Source: Entomortierella parvispora (lineage: Eukaryota > Mortierellomycota > Mortierellomycetes > Mortierellales > Mortierellaceae). From it: a stretch of DNA of 64,000 bases. A program made the position numbers and the translations under genes. Location: positions 1,550,001-1,614,000 of the forward strand of contig OY752145.1 in NCBI GenBank assembly GCA_963573315.1. Direction: 5' to 3'. Position 1 is the stretch's first letter; each line of letters opens with the position of its first letter. This document shows positions 22,032 through 32,481 of this stretch, piece by piece. A model generated the notes under the pieces. That model was not told the origin of the DNA. It did not search any database and saw nothing but the letters and a program-made list of their open reading frames with translations.

Positions 22032-23913
22032 ATGAAGGTGTGAAGAGCATCCATCATCCAACATCTGGATCCATCGATCCGTCCATCAGTCCCGCTACCA
22101 CCATAACTGATCCCTTGGATATCGTCTGCGGACACTATCGCCAACTTCCTTTGGAGACTTTGTTTTCGTCATCGCCTCCCATGGAGAAACCATCGCCATT
22201 TCGACTCTTCTGGATGAGAATAGGATAGAATCTGCTGGGAAACTAGGCATTCTTAATACAGTCAATGTCGCTTGCCCAGGAATCGGCTACATTTACAACA
22301 GGAGTGGCGACAACGCTTAGATTTAGCAGATTCAAGGAGAATCCACGCAGGATTTATTTCCGAAGCATGCTGTAGGGGAGACCTCTGATCTGGCACTCAA
22401 TTCTGAAGACTTGAGATCGGGAGTCATCGAGTCAGCTGCCCAAACGCTCGCCTCGATCAGCAATTCCAGCTACCGTAGACGGATGCATGGCATAACCATC
22501 ATCTTTTTTGCCTGAGCAGGAGAACTTTCCACAACTCGACTACATGAAACTAATCTGGCACTTCGATCTGCATTGAACGTCTTTAGTTGAACATTGCCAA
22601 CCCAGCCACCGGCTGCCAGAAGACCATCGATTTCGATGATGAGCGCAAGACGTAAGTTTTCAGCAGACAGGAATCACCTTGACAGGAGCCTTTAGACAGG
22701 AAGCTACCATCGTACTGCACAGGCGCGCTCTTGTCTTCATGGGAACATGACAGCACTAAGACGGCGCTTCAATTACAACATCAAATAACCTCGACCCAAC
22801 ATATCTCAGGAGACAGGCAGACAACTCTCGTGGATATTCAGGATGTTGTTCACATGAACAATGCCTGCGATGTGTAGCATATCTCAGAGTATTGACTGGA
22901 AAATCATTTTACTTTGAAAACATGCAAACTTTTAGTCGCATCTTTTACGACAAGCGCATCTCCGCTGAGGTCGCCGTCGACACCCTCGGCGACGAGTTCA
23001 AGGGTTACGTTTTCCGTATCACCGGAGGTAACGACAAGCAGGGTTTCCCCATGAAGCAGGGAGTCCTCCTTCCCTCCCGTGTCCGCCTCTTGTTGTCCAA
23101 GGGCCACTCTTGCTACCGCCCCCGCCGCACCGGTGAGCGCAAGCGCAAGTCGGTCCGTGGATGCATCGTCGGTTCCGACATGTCGGTCCTCTCCGTCACC
23201 ATTGTCAAGCAGGGTGAGCAGGACCTCCCCGGTCTCACTGACACCACCGTCCCCAAGCGTCTCGGACCCAAGCGTGCCAACAACATCCGCAAGTTCTTCG
23301 TACGTGACCCTATTCTTTTCTCTTTTTGCTTTTGATTACCTGCAAAGATCTGTGGCTTCCTCGATGGTTGGAGACAGCATGGTTTGCATCAGCAATCCAA
23401 TGGTTACATTATTGGACATTCTGGACTAGACACGGTGGTCTTGAACATTGGCACAGAGGACGTTGATTATAGCCGATTGAAATTATTGTGGCGGAGAACT
23501 GGGACAATATTCATGCCCTTTGCAGGATATCAAAGAGAGCCTCAGGTGTTTCCACTCGTCGGCCCCTCAAAATAGACGACTAATCAACCTTTTTTTTATT
23601 TCTTTGTTGGAACTCCATCTCATAGAACTTGACCAAGGAGGATGATGTCCGCAAGTTTGTTATTCGTCGCGAGGTTCAGCCCAAGAACGCTGAGAAGAAG
23701 CCTTACACCAAGGCCCCCAAGATCCAGCGTCTTGTCACCCCCGTTGTTCTCCAGCGCAAGCGTCACATCTTGGCTCTTAAGAAGCGTCGTGCTGAGAACG
23801 CCAAGGAGGCCGAGGCTGAGTACAAGGCCTTGATCGCCAAGCGCGTCAAGGAGGCTGCTGAGAAGCGCTCCGAGATCAAGAAGCGTCGCGCTTCTTCCCT
23901 CCACAAGGCTTAA
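22032..23913 (+). CDS. RPS6: 40S ribosomal protein S6 (eS6)
   Basis: Four exons: 22032-22037, 22587-22651, 22936-23299, 23626-23913, giving 240 residues, the usual eS6 length. The protein is a small-subunit ribosomal protein and a classical target of S6-kinase signalling. Recognisable blocks are [60 protein letters not shown], and the basic C-terminal helix ending [11 protein letters not shown]. The RRASS element resembles the RRLSS phosphorylation site of animals. The first exon is only ATGAAG, placed by the need for MK before LNIANP. Its donor (GTGTGA) is weak, so this exon is the least certain part. The first intron is 549 nt. The last two junctions are strong. Codon use is biased to C-ending codons, as expected for a highly expressed gene. 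Confidence 0.92.
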
Positions 23914-24073
23914 ACAAGCTTATTTTGTTTTGTCTTCCACTCCACCACAAAATAGTCTTGAAATAAAAGGTCAACTCACAAGTATATGTTTTTTTCAATG
24001 ATGAGAATTTACAGGTGCGGGTGAAAGCTTTTGTATTTTTTTAATTTCAAAATGAACGATAACGATTGTTTCT

Positions 24074-25219
24074 TTAAGCGTTGACGGTGGCAATGCACTC
24101 AATCTCGACCAAGACATCCTTGGGGAGACGAGCGACCTCGACGCAAGAGCGGGCAGGGAGAGCACCACCGAGACGCTGTGAGTGAAAAAAAGAGACGTGA
24201 CGATTTGTCAGTGCCCGAAAACCTCACGTCGGCAGACAAATTCACTTTTTGGAAAAAAAAACCACAACCCATGCTCCGCCTTCTCTTCCTCCTTACCTGT
24301 CCGTAGACCTCGTTGACGGCAGCAAAGTCGTTCATGCTCTTCAAGAAAACGGTCGACTTGACAATCTGGCCAAAGGATGAGCCAGAGGCCTTGAGGACCT
24401 CACCCATGTTGGTCAAGACTTGCTCCTAATAATGATTAGAACGAAAGTTACAAGAGTCAACTACCATTGATACCACTTGACTTGACGTTCTGATTCTCTT
24501 CTTGCAAAAGAGTATCTCGATGATTGGATGGTCTACTGATCAGTTTTACGCCCACTCCGTTGAGCACTCCAGAGAAAAAAAGCTTGATCTTCTCCCGCTA
24601 ATGGATCAATTGAGGATGGGCCTTCTTTCTCTTTCAGCAAAACTGCAGTTGCAATCCCTTTTCCAGACAAATGAGCACGACTCTCAAGTCCCAAGTTCGT
24701 ACGGGGACGATGTGGGAGAAGAGAGGGCTCGCTTCTTTGCACTTTTCTTTTTTTGTGTGTTCCGAGAAGATCCGGGGACTTGCGGGGGAGAAGGAGCTGT
24801 TCCCAACAAAAAAAAAAAAAAGAAACTTACGGTCTGCTCCCTGACACCTCCGGCAACAACCTCGCCGTTGGCGGGGTTAACGGGGATGGAGCCAGAGCAG
24901 AAGACAAAGCCGTTGGCGACGATACCCTGGGCTAATGAAGCAAAGAAAGAAGTACAAAAAAAACGCGTCCATTTATGACTAATGAGTGGACATTGTGGAT
25001 GAAAAACAATGTCCATCGCGCCCCATCTCTGTCTATTTTGCAGAGCGCGCCATCAAAAAGAATCTGGTCTTCCAATGTGCCAAGGTTTTGTCCAGCCTTA
25101 CAGTAGGGACCGATGGCGGCAGGGGCAGAGGCGGTCTGGACAATCTTGTGGACGGTGGACATGGTGCGAATGTGGGACTTGATGGCAGGGGCGAATCGGT
25201 TAAGAGCTGAGAGGGACAT
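24074..25219 (-). CDS. Rid-family (YjgF/YER057c/UK114) enamine/imine deaminase
   Basis: Four exons on the minus strand: 25219-25102, 24931-24831, 24425-24297, 24175-24074, giving 149 residues. Rid proteins hydrolyse reactive enamine/imine intermediates made by PLP enzymes (e.g. from threonine or serine), protecting branched-chain amino acid metabolism. Signature blocks are [28 protein letters not shown] and the C-terminal [19 protein letters not shown]. The Arg of PARSCVEV corresponds to the catalytic Arg of RidA. Residues 1-19 ([19 protein letters not shown]) are basic and hydroxylated like a mitochondrial presequence, and Met20 begins the Rid domain. The family homotrimer is expected. The gene converges with RPS6, with 160 bp between stops. 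Confidence 0.92.
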
Positions 25220-25521
25220 TTTTGTGTCTTGTGGGAAATTTTATCGTTGCGTTGTTGGTGAGACTTTGACTGATGTGATTCATCAGTGATCAAAAACTTT
25301 TTATATTTCGCACGGTCTGGACCCTTAATCATCCACTCTTCTCGCGGGGAGGAACGTGTAGGGTGCAATAGAGAAACTCTTCCTAGAGCTGTTTATTTCG
25401 GATGATGGCATATATTACAGTGGGGACAACGAAGAAAAAGTGTATGAAAGTACGGAACGTACACGGAACGCACGGAAAGAAACAAAATAAAAGCAAATCT
25501 GCAAAACGAGTGAAAAGTCTT
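25220..25521. other. Intergenic spacer
   Basis: Promoter of the Rid gene and 3' end of the deacetylase gene (both minus strand). TATA-like sequence lies near 25300 (TTTATATTT read on the plus strand). Nothing else seen. Confidence 0.5.
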
Positions 25522-27033
25522 TTACAACAACTGAACAGTTCCAGCGACAACGGCAACAATTGCAGCAGCAAAAGTCCATGATCCAGTCATCTGACCAGAC
25601 GCAGCATTGCTGTTGCCCTTGTTGTTACCATTGGTCGCCGAAGGGAGCGCGGATGCGGTCGTGGTCGTGGTCACTGCCGTATCTGTGAACGTGCAGTTGG
25701 AGCTGGTGCACAAGCATTGGGCAGCCACAGGGTCCCACCACTCCATGGCACAGGTGGCGGGGACAGGGGTACGGCCACCCACCTGACCTGCAGGGATAAC
25801 ACGCTCGGGAACAGGGTTTGCGGTCGTGGGCTGGGTCTTTGGGCATCCATAGCAAGTCGACCAAGGGCCTTCAGCAAAGTTGCAGGTCTCCAACACGCCC
25901 TTGTCGATCGATCCAGCCTTGGAATCGTCCAATCCATTGCAGATCTCCTTGCCCACCGCAGGCAACGCGCACTTCATGTAAGGCTGGTCCTTCATCTGCG
26001 AGGCAGGAACAGGGTTTTGCATCCATTGGAGCAACTGGTGGTTGGTCACGAACCAGACGTCAGGCTGGGCAGCCGCCCAGGTCATGAAGTCGTTGTAGAG
26101 CTTGTCAGCATCCTTGACATGGACCGGGTGAAGGTAGATACCGAAGGGCTGGCGAGTGCCTTGGTAATGTCTGTTGAAGTTATCCTTGAGCCACTGAGCG
26201 ACCTTGTCCGGAGTACCGCTCAATTGAGGGTCCATGGAATAAGGAGTAGTGCCGTCCATGATTGCGTGCATGGGAATCTCCCACATGCCAGGTGCAACTA
26301 CGTTCGCGGCACAAATACCAGTCCAGCAGTCGTTGGCAAGACCGTAGTCGAGGGTGTAGGGCCAGTAAGCATCCTCAAGGACGGCCGAGGCTGAAGAGTC
26401 GTAAAGGAACTTCTCTTGGGCAAGGATGTCGAAGGTGGTCTTGGAGTAGTTGAGGAAAGGGGCGCGGAAACCGTTCAAGTTGGCGAAAGGGATGCCGGAG
26501 AACGCGTTAATGGCCTTGCGGTTGCCGATAATCTCCTCTATTGGTAAAAGGGGGAGAAAGAAGGGGAAACGAAAGTTGGTATCTTCGCTTTTCTCGTGTC
26601 CTAGGTGCACCTTTGCCAAAAAAAAAGCTATGGATTGATCGTTACCTGCAGGGGGGGTTCCGAGATGGTTCATGGTGTGGTCGGCAACCTCGTTGCCGGC
26701 AGCAGCCCACTGCTGGATTAAGGCATAGTCCGAGTAGAGGGTTTGAGCGAACCAAGTGGCCTTCATAGGGCATCCGTTGGGGTTACGGTGACTGTCCATA
26801 AGGGATTTGGCAACGGGGACAGTAGGTCCCTGAATGGCGTCGTCGAAGGTCAAGGTAAAGAATTGAGGAACAGTCTTGGGATCCATACCCTTAGGAGGGT
26901 TCACAGAAGGGCACACACATGCAGGGAAGATGCACTTTGCAGGGTCGCAAGTAGCAGCCTCGGCAGAGCCCAAGAGTCCTGTGATAAGCAAAGTAGACAC
27001 GGCCGCGGCCAGGGACAAGGTGGAGAAACGCAT
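25522..27033 (-). CDS. GPI-anchored polysaccharide (chitin) deacetylase-like protein, CE4
   Basis: Two exons on the minus strand, 27033-26646 and 26537-25522, separated by a 108-nt intron (GTAACG...CAATAG), giving 467 residues. The intron is a multiple of three without a stop, so an unspliced reading would add 36 unconserved residues. Signal peptide at residues 1-26, then a Cys-rich lead (CDPAKC, ACVCP). CE4 motif 1 is TFDD at 62-65 (catalytic base and metal-binding Asp) and motif 2 is HTMNH at 119-123. A motif-3-like RAPFLNYS follows. The enzyme would remove acetyl groups from wall chitin or a related polymer. A Cys-rich part and Ser/Asn-rich linker end in a hydrophobic GPI-type tail. Fungal members of this subfamily are often annotated as chitin deacetylases without biochemical proof. 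Confidence 0.88.
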   Translation of the reverse strand: MRFSTLSLAAAVSTLLITGLLGSAEAATCDPAKCIFPACVCPSVNPPKGMDPKTVPQFFTLTFDDAIQGPTVPVAKSLMDSHRNPNGCPMKATWFAQTLYSDYALIQQWAAAGNEVADHTMNHLGTPPAGNDQSIAFFLAKVHLGHEKSEDTNFRFPFFLPLLPIEEIIGNRKAINAFSGIPFANLNGFRAPFLNYSKTTFDILAQEKFLYDSSASAVLEDAYWPYTLDYGLANDCWTGICAANVVAPGMWEIPMHAIMDGTTPYSMDPQLSGTPDKVAQWLKDNFNRHYQGTRQPFGIYLHPVHVKDADKLYNDFMTWAAAQPDVWFVTNHQLLQWMQNPVPASQMKDQPYMKCALPAVGKEICNGLDDSKAGSIDKGVLETCNFAEGPWSTCYGCPKTQPTTANPVPERVIPAGQVGGRTPVPATCAMEWWDPVAAQCLCTSSNCTFTDTAVTTTTTASALPSATNGNNKGNSNAASGQMTGSWTFAAAIVAVVAGTVQLL

Positions 27034-29842
27034 CGTTCTGTTTCAGCTAATTAAAAATAATAATAAATGTTCAAAGAGCGACGTTTCTGTGAGTTAGTTT
27101 TCTCCTCTCTCTTCTTTTCTTTTTTGTTTCGAGGGCCAACGAGAGAGAACAGAACGAAAATGAAAGAGAGAATAAGAGGCCAAGAAAACGCGGTGCAGAG
27201 TCTGCTTGGCTGTTTGGTCCTCTTCGTGTTCGTGTTCGTGTTGTTGTGCTGTGTTTGCTCTATATTCCATTTGCCCAAACCGATGGTGGGACAGACACAA
27301 AACTCGTATCGATCTGCAAGGCTCAAATCAGCCGCTTCTGAAAGTTGCTTTCAACGAACCAGATTGCGCGAAGAAAGGCGGTGAAGTGCACAGTAAAGGA
27401 AGGAAGTGAGTCTGATAACTGTTTTCGGTTCTTACCCGATGAGCGAAGGACAGGATAGAGGGGGAAGAAGGAGGGGTGGTCAAAGAGACAAGGAAGGAAA
27501 GAGGTGTCGAAAGAGAGGTTGGGCTTTGGATAAGAAGAGTGAGGAAGAGAATGGGAAGAAAGAGGTGGAAATCGGTGAACCACCGCTCCTTTTTTAACAG
27601 GGCACAACTCCGCGCCTATTCGCCGGGGATGGCAATGGCATGCAGTGAACCATCCCAGGAAAAGAGAGGAGCGCCGAGAGACAGCAGACCGGCGAGAGGC
27701 TGTACCCAAGCGGAGCTTTGTTCTCTGTCGCTGTGCCAGGCACACAAACACCGATAAAAATACGTCTGCAGCACGCCCGCGGTTATTTATAAATTTTCGT
27801 GTTTTACCCTCTGACGATGTATTTCCTCCAAAAATGCCCTACCGAAGAGAAGAGCTGCAATCGCACGCATGCGCATGGGCAAAACACTTTCGATGTCCTT
27901 CTGACCAGGGATTAACTGTTCTCGAGAGAAAAAAAACAACCTGTTGAAGCGGAACTCTTTTCTTCCTAATAAAAGATTCTTAGCTGAACCATGGCGTCCT
28001 TGCTAGTGAAATTGTGCTTGCCCTGCGCCGATTGTCTGACCACTCCTTTCTCCATCCATATATCCCTTCGCAACGATAAGAACACTACTATGGACTACTT
28101 GCTGTATGCATGCCAATCTCGTAAAGTTCAGCCCTCCAAGGGAGAGGAAGACGGACCGCATGCGTCGGGTGTTTCTTCTATGATAAGGGGGTGTGCCTTG
28201 CACTAGAGTCCTTCTCTGGAAGAATCTGCAAAATGAAAAAAGAAAGGTACCGTTGCTTCGGAACAGACATGAAACCCACACCGCGATGACGCGCAGATGC
28301 AAAGCGGAGTCAGCCTTCCCCTCCATTCTTTCATGGTTTCGTTCTGTGCAGAGGCTTGGAAATTTTCTTGCTCCATTACAATCCCCTTTATTTTCTGAGC
28401 GTGGGGTAAGAAAACGCTGTTCAACATGTTTGGGCGAAGCCTCAGGGATTATGGACGAGGAGTCGGAGCCGGAACACCAAGTCTGGATGAAAACGCTCTC
28501 ACCTTGCGAACCCCGGAATTGGGCAGCTTTGGGTCGAGATGAGGTTGACAAGACGACAGAACGCGACGGCTGCCGTTGGCGGCCTCACGTGTGCTCTGAT
28601 GCAGGTCGCGTCGTTGTCCTCCCCGCACATCCATCATCAAAAAAAAAAAAAAAAAAAAAAAAAGGGTCGACGTGAGGACTGACTGCGTCGACGCAACAAG
28701 ATCATGGTAAGCAGACAACTATTCTTGAACCAGAAAAAACCACTATCAACTGGTCCATCCAGTCGTGCATGAGTGAAACGAAGAAAAAGGAAGGACGTGT
28801 GTGGCCAGTCAGTTTTTCCTTGATCCAAATGTCGAGCAAGGACAGGAAGCAGCACCCCGTTTTTATTGGGATATGACCACACGAAGGAAACAATAATGGC
28901 CCGCGTCTTTCACGACCACAGAAAACGTCACCATGTCCAATGGAGGCAGGGTGCAATATTAGAAGAGACTGGATTATAGAGCGAGGGAGAGACAGAGAGA
29001 AGGAAGAAAAAGGTCGAGACCAGGGTATGTGTCGCTTTTGGGGAAAGTCGTTGGATTTTTTAGTTTGCTGTCCAAGCGTCGAGAACAAGAAGAAAGGAGA
29101 TTGACCAATGGACGGTGCAGGAGACGGATTGTCGACCTCATGGCCCAAGGTCCCGCCACCGTTGCATCCATCCTCGAGCGTGTAGACTAAAAGGACAAGC
29201 CATTGTTTCGTGATTCTCATCTCTTTTCTTCAATTTCTGCTGCTACTTCCATCCCTCCTTCCATCCCTCCTTCCTCCCCTCCTTCCTTCCTCCGCTCTCC
29301 CCTGCTCTCTGCTCACTCTCGTCTTCTTCTTCTTCCACCTCCTCCTGTTCTCCTCCTGCTACTCCTGTCACCCGACTGCATCCCGAAACGTAAGAGCGCC
29401 TTGCCTTGCCTTGTCTTGCATTGCCTCGCGAGCGTCTGCGTGTCAGACTGCTCCTTTTCCCCCTGCAGAAGCCTCGCGATAGCCCTCGACGAGCATCATG
29501 CATTGATTCATTCATACTTCCAGCAAGACAACTCGACCTCCCGCACCCTGCCTGACATGATTGATATCCACCCGCCCAGCCTACAACGACCCCTTTTCCG
29601 ACGAAACAATAAATAGAAACGGCTGGCGGCAAAGCCCAAAATTCAGGCACGCGTGTGTGCAGACAGGATGACCGCCTTTAATGAATGAATGACCATGGCC
29701 ACGCTGCCTTGTTCTTTCTTTCTCTTCTTCTTCTTCGCTCTCGCCTGCTCACCTTCCTACTCCCCTCCTTTCTTTTTCTCTCTCTCTTTCTCTCTATCTC
29801 TCCCTCTTCTTTTTTCCCTCCGTCGCTAGCAACTGATTCCAG
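27034..29842. other. 2.8-kb intergenic region between divergent genes
   Basis: Lies between the deacetylase start (minus strand) and the next F-box gene (plus strand). It contains a 25-A run at 28639-28663 and strong CT-rich blocks at 29215-29370 and 29700-29820 just before the F-box start. Frames of 60-180 codons exist on both strands but show no recognisable domain and overlap each other. No gene is supported. Confidence 0.5.
28639..28663. repeat. Poly(A) tract, 25 bases
   Basis: Uninterrupted run of 25 A in the spacer upstream of the third F-box gene. Confidence 0.95.
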
Positions 29843-32323
29843 ATGACTTCGTCACTGCAGCCGCATGTCCGCCCATGTCCACAGCACAATGCCATCCTCA
29901 TTCCCGAGCTCGCGTTCCAGATTCAACTTCACTTTAACCAGCGCGATCTCTCTCTTGCCAGCCAGGTCTGCAGAGCCTGGCACGAGGCATGGGCTCCTTT
30001 TCTGTACTATGCAGTGCAATATCGTGGCGGGCAACTGTCGTCCATGATGCAGCAGCAGGCGCACTTCCAAGGAACCACCAAGGATCCCCCACAAGGTCAC
30101 CGGAGCACCTACAGTGGATCAGTCCACCACCATCAGCACCATCCCCACCTCCGCCATGTACATCAAGAAACAAGGCAGCCCTGGGTGCCTTCCTTCATCG
30201 ACTTTAAGAAGTATGGACATTGGGTTAAAAGCATCGAAGCCAGCAACCTGTTTGTGTTTCAAGGGACCGACGCCACGCTGCTCCGGGCGGGAGCAGTAAG
30301 GATAGGGGACGAGAATCCCTTCTCTGTCCAGGATCATCTTTCTCAAATCCAGACTTGCAGCAGCCTCAACCTGACTCGACTCGAGATCACAAAGACTGTC
30401 ATGAGTCTTGAGCGACTGGACCGACTGCTGAGCGTGTTACCGACACTGAAGACTTTCCATTTTGAAATCATGAACAAGTCGGACCCAACCTCGGTATCCA
30501 CGCATGACAGTACCAGCTCACGGATCTCAAACAGCGGACAGAACAATGGTCTTTCTCGGAGCACTCTTATTAGTAGGACACAGCAAACAAGTCTTCAAGG
30601 ACTAGAGCCCGAGGTATTCCGGGTCATTGCTCGAAGACTCTGCTTTGGATTAGAAACTCTTGGACTCGTCTTTGAACTTCAAAGCCGGATTTCACAACCA
30701 GCGCTTGATGAGCTTTTTGACCGATGTGGATCCACTCTTAAGTCTCTATCGCTCACAAAAGTCGAGATTTGCGAGAGAAACTATGGCGAAAATATTGCAA
30801 TTTCGGTCGCTACTGTTGACTTGCTCTCTGGATTGTTGGAGTCAACAAGTCTGTCGTCATCGTTGGCGACACTACCACCATCCTCTACTTCAAGCTCCAC
30901 GATGTCGGGTTCTTCCTCGCTGTATTCGATGGCATCCTCCGCGACATCTCTGTTTCCGATGTCACAGACTAGTTTATATACGACTTCCAGCGACAGTCAA
31001 CCGGAACAGATAGTGCTGGAATCCCTGACCATGAACTCGTGTATGGTGCCGGATCGGGAATGCGAATGGATTTTCAAGCGTGCTCCCGGGCTCTTGGAGC
31101 TTCATATCCACGACAGCCGCCATGTAAGCTCCCGTATCGTAGGGTCAATTCTTCGATTCTCGCCTTTGCTCGAGACACTTTCCTTGAGTTCTGTACCCAG
31201 TATTGGCCGACGGAGCCTTGGACAGCTGTTTGAAAGAATGGACAAGTCAACAGAGACATTGTCGCCTACCAGTTCAGGTCCACCAAACTCAACGTCAACT
31301 TCGAATTCCGTGGCAGCGGCGTCTTCGACAGTGATTCAGGATAGGCACCCCGGTCTCCGACTAAAGAAAATTCGCCTGGCCTACTTGCGAGGGCTGGATA
31401 ACTCTGTCATGACGACCTTGGCTACACATCAAGGATCGACTCTTCAAAAGCTTTCAGTGAATTGGTGCCCAAATATCACGGACGAAGGTGTTATGCCCCT
31501 CTTTAAGCACTGTGGTCAACTGAAAGAACTCAATCTTAGTCTGTCCAAGTTGACCCCCGATATTTTCAAGGGTTCAGACGAGGATGGCTTTACAGAATGG
31601 GCTTGCCATAGGACTCTGGAGCGACTCGAGATAGGTGGGCAGATGTTTTTACATCGACTTCAGCTGAGCAATGTTTATTTGCAGCCACAACTTTACCACC
31701 ATCTCTCTCCAAATCCACATCGTCATATGAGGACCACATCTCAGAGTTCGACACACAACATGAGCAGGAGTCCGACTTATAACAGGAGTATTAGTAGTCT
31801 TGGCAGTTTTCGCGACATCGGGATCATCAACAATAGCAGCAGCGGGCAACTTAATGTCCTCCAGGATCCGTATTCTCTTGCGCATCACCAGGGGTACCCA
31901 ATGTACCATTTACATCAGCGATATGACGAGATTGGCGATCCCTTTGGGACTCTCAAGGCCCGCCTTGCGTCCTTGCCTCGACTCTATCATCTGGGAGTGT
32001 CAACCAAGGGGGTGGAGCACCTGTTCCGCAAGGGTTTTGGCCCACATTCCCAAATTCAGTCACTGGCACTCCTGGGCCAACAAGGCCGAAAGTGGACGTT
32101 GGAGGAAGTCCAGGATTTGCTGGAGCACATGCCTCGACTACGAAAGCTGTACTGTGAGAAGGAAACGATATTGTCATCCAAGGCTGGATTGATGAAAGGG
32201 CCGTCACCGTCATGCAGTATCTCAGTGAATTACGACGAACAGAGGCAGATGCAAGACGTGGCCAAGCTCTTGCGGAGGCATTGCGTGGAGGTTGTCCAGT
32301 CGGCCATGGTCCAGGGCACTTGA
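29843..32323 (+). CDS. F-box/leucine-rich-repeat protein
   Basis: Single exon, 826 residues, starting after a long CT-rich leader. An N-terminal F-box is seen at about residues 19-56 (LIPELAFQIQLHFNQRDLSL, SQVCRAWHEAWAPFLYY). Beyond a His/Gln-rich insert are LRR units of the cysteine-containing (AMN1-like) kind, such as LQKLSVNWCPNITDEGVMPL and LKELNLSLSKLTPDI, with earlier units near LRILRF-like segments. Ser/Thr-rich low-complexity inserts interrupt the repeats (about 330-380 and 470-500). The protein would be an SCF ubiquitin-ligase adaptor recognising an unknown target. The stop codon is immediately followed by an 18-A run (32323-32340) and an AAATAAA signal. Confidence 0.82.
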   Translation: MTSSLQPHVRPCPQHNAILIPELAFQIQLHFNQRDLSLASQVCRAWHEAWAPFLYYAVQYRGGQLSSMMQQQAHFQGTTKDPPQGHRSTYSGSVHHHQHHPHLRHVHQETRQPWVPSFIDFKKYGHWVKSIEASNLFVFQGTDATLLRAGAVRIGDENPFSVQDHLSQIQTCSSLNLTRLEITKTVMSLERLDRLLSVLPTLKTFHFEIMNKSDPTSVSTHDSTSSRISNSGQNNGLSRSTLISRTQQTSLQGLEPEVFRVIARRLCFGLETLGLVFELQSRISQPALDELFDRCGSTLKSLSLTKVEICERNYGENIAISVATVDLLSGLLESTSLSSSLATLPPSSTSSSTMSGSSSLYSMASSATSLFPMSQTSLYTTSSDSQPEQIVLESLTMNSCMVPDRECEWIFKRAPGLLELHIHDSRHVSSRIVGSILRFSPLLETLSLSSVPSIGRRSLGQLFERMDKSTETLSPTSSGPPNSTSTSNSVAAASSTVIQDRHPGLRLKKIRLAYLRGLDNSVMTTLATHQGSTLQKLSVNWCPNITDEGVMPLFKHCGQLKELNLSLSKLTPDIFKGSDEDGFTEWACHRTLERLEIGGQMFLHRLQLSNVYLQPQLYHHLSPNPHRHMRTTSQSSTHNMSRSPTYNRSISSLGSFRDIGIINNSSSGQLNVLQDPYSLAHHQGYPMYHLHQRYDEIGDPFGTLKARLASLPRLYHLGVSTKGVEHLFRKGFGPHSQIQSLALLGQQGRKWTLEEVQDLLEHMPRLRKLYCEKETILSSKAGLMKGPSPSCSISVNYDEQRQMQDVAKLLRRHCVEVVQSAMVQGT

Positions 32324-32481
32324 AAAAAAAAAAAAAAAAATCTGAAATAAATTTCGTTGTTAAGTTACAGTAAAATGAGTGGCTTAGAAGTGTGGCGAAG
32401 AGTGCCAGAAAAAAAGGATGTCTCAACCAACACGTCGAATGCCTTTCAGTCTTGCTCTCATCGACATTCCCATTTAACATC

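Noticed and set aside
22038-23625. Intron-encoded snoRNA in RPS6
   Set aside because: Ribosomal protein introns often carry snoRNAs, but no convincing C/D or H/ACA box set was found by eye.
28003-28551. 182-codon minus-strand frame
   Set aside because: No recognisable domain, no promoter or splice context, and opposite-strand frames overlap it.
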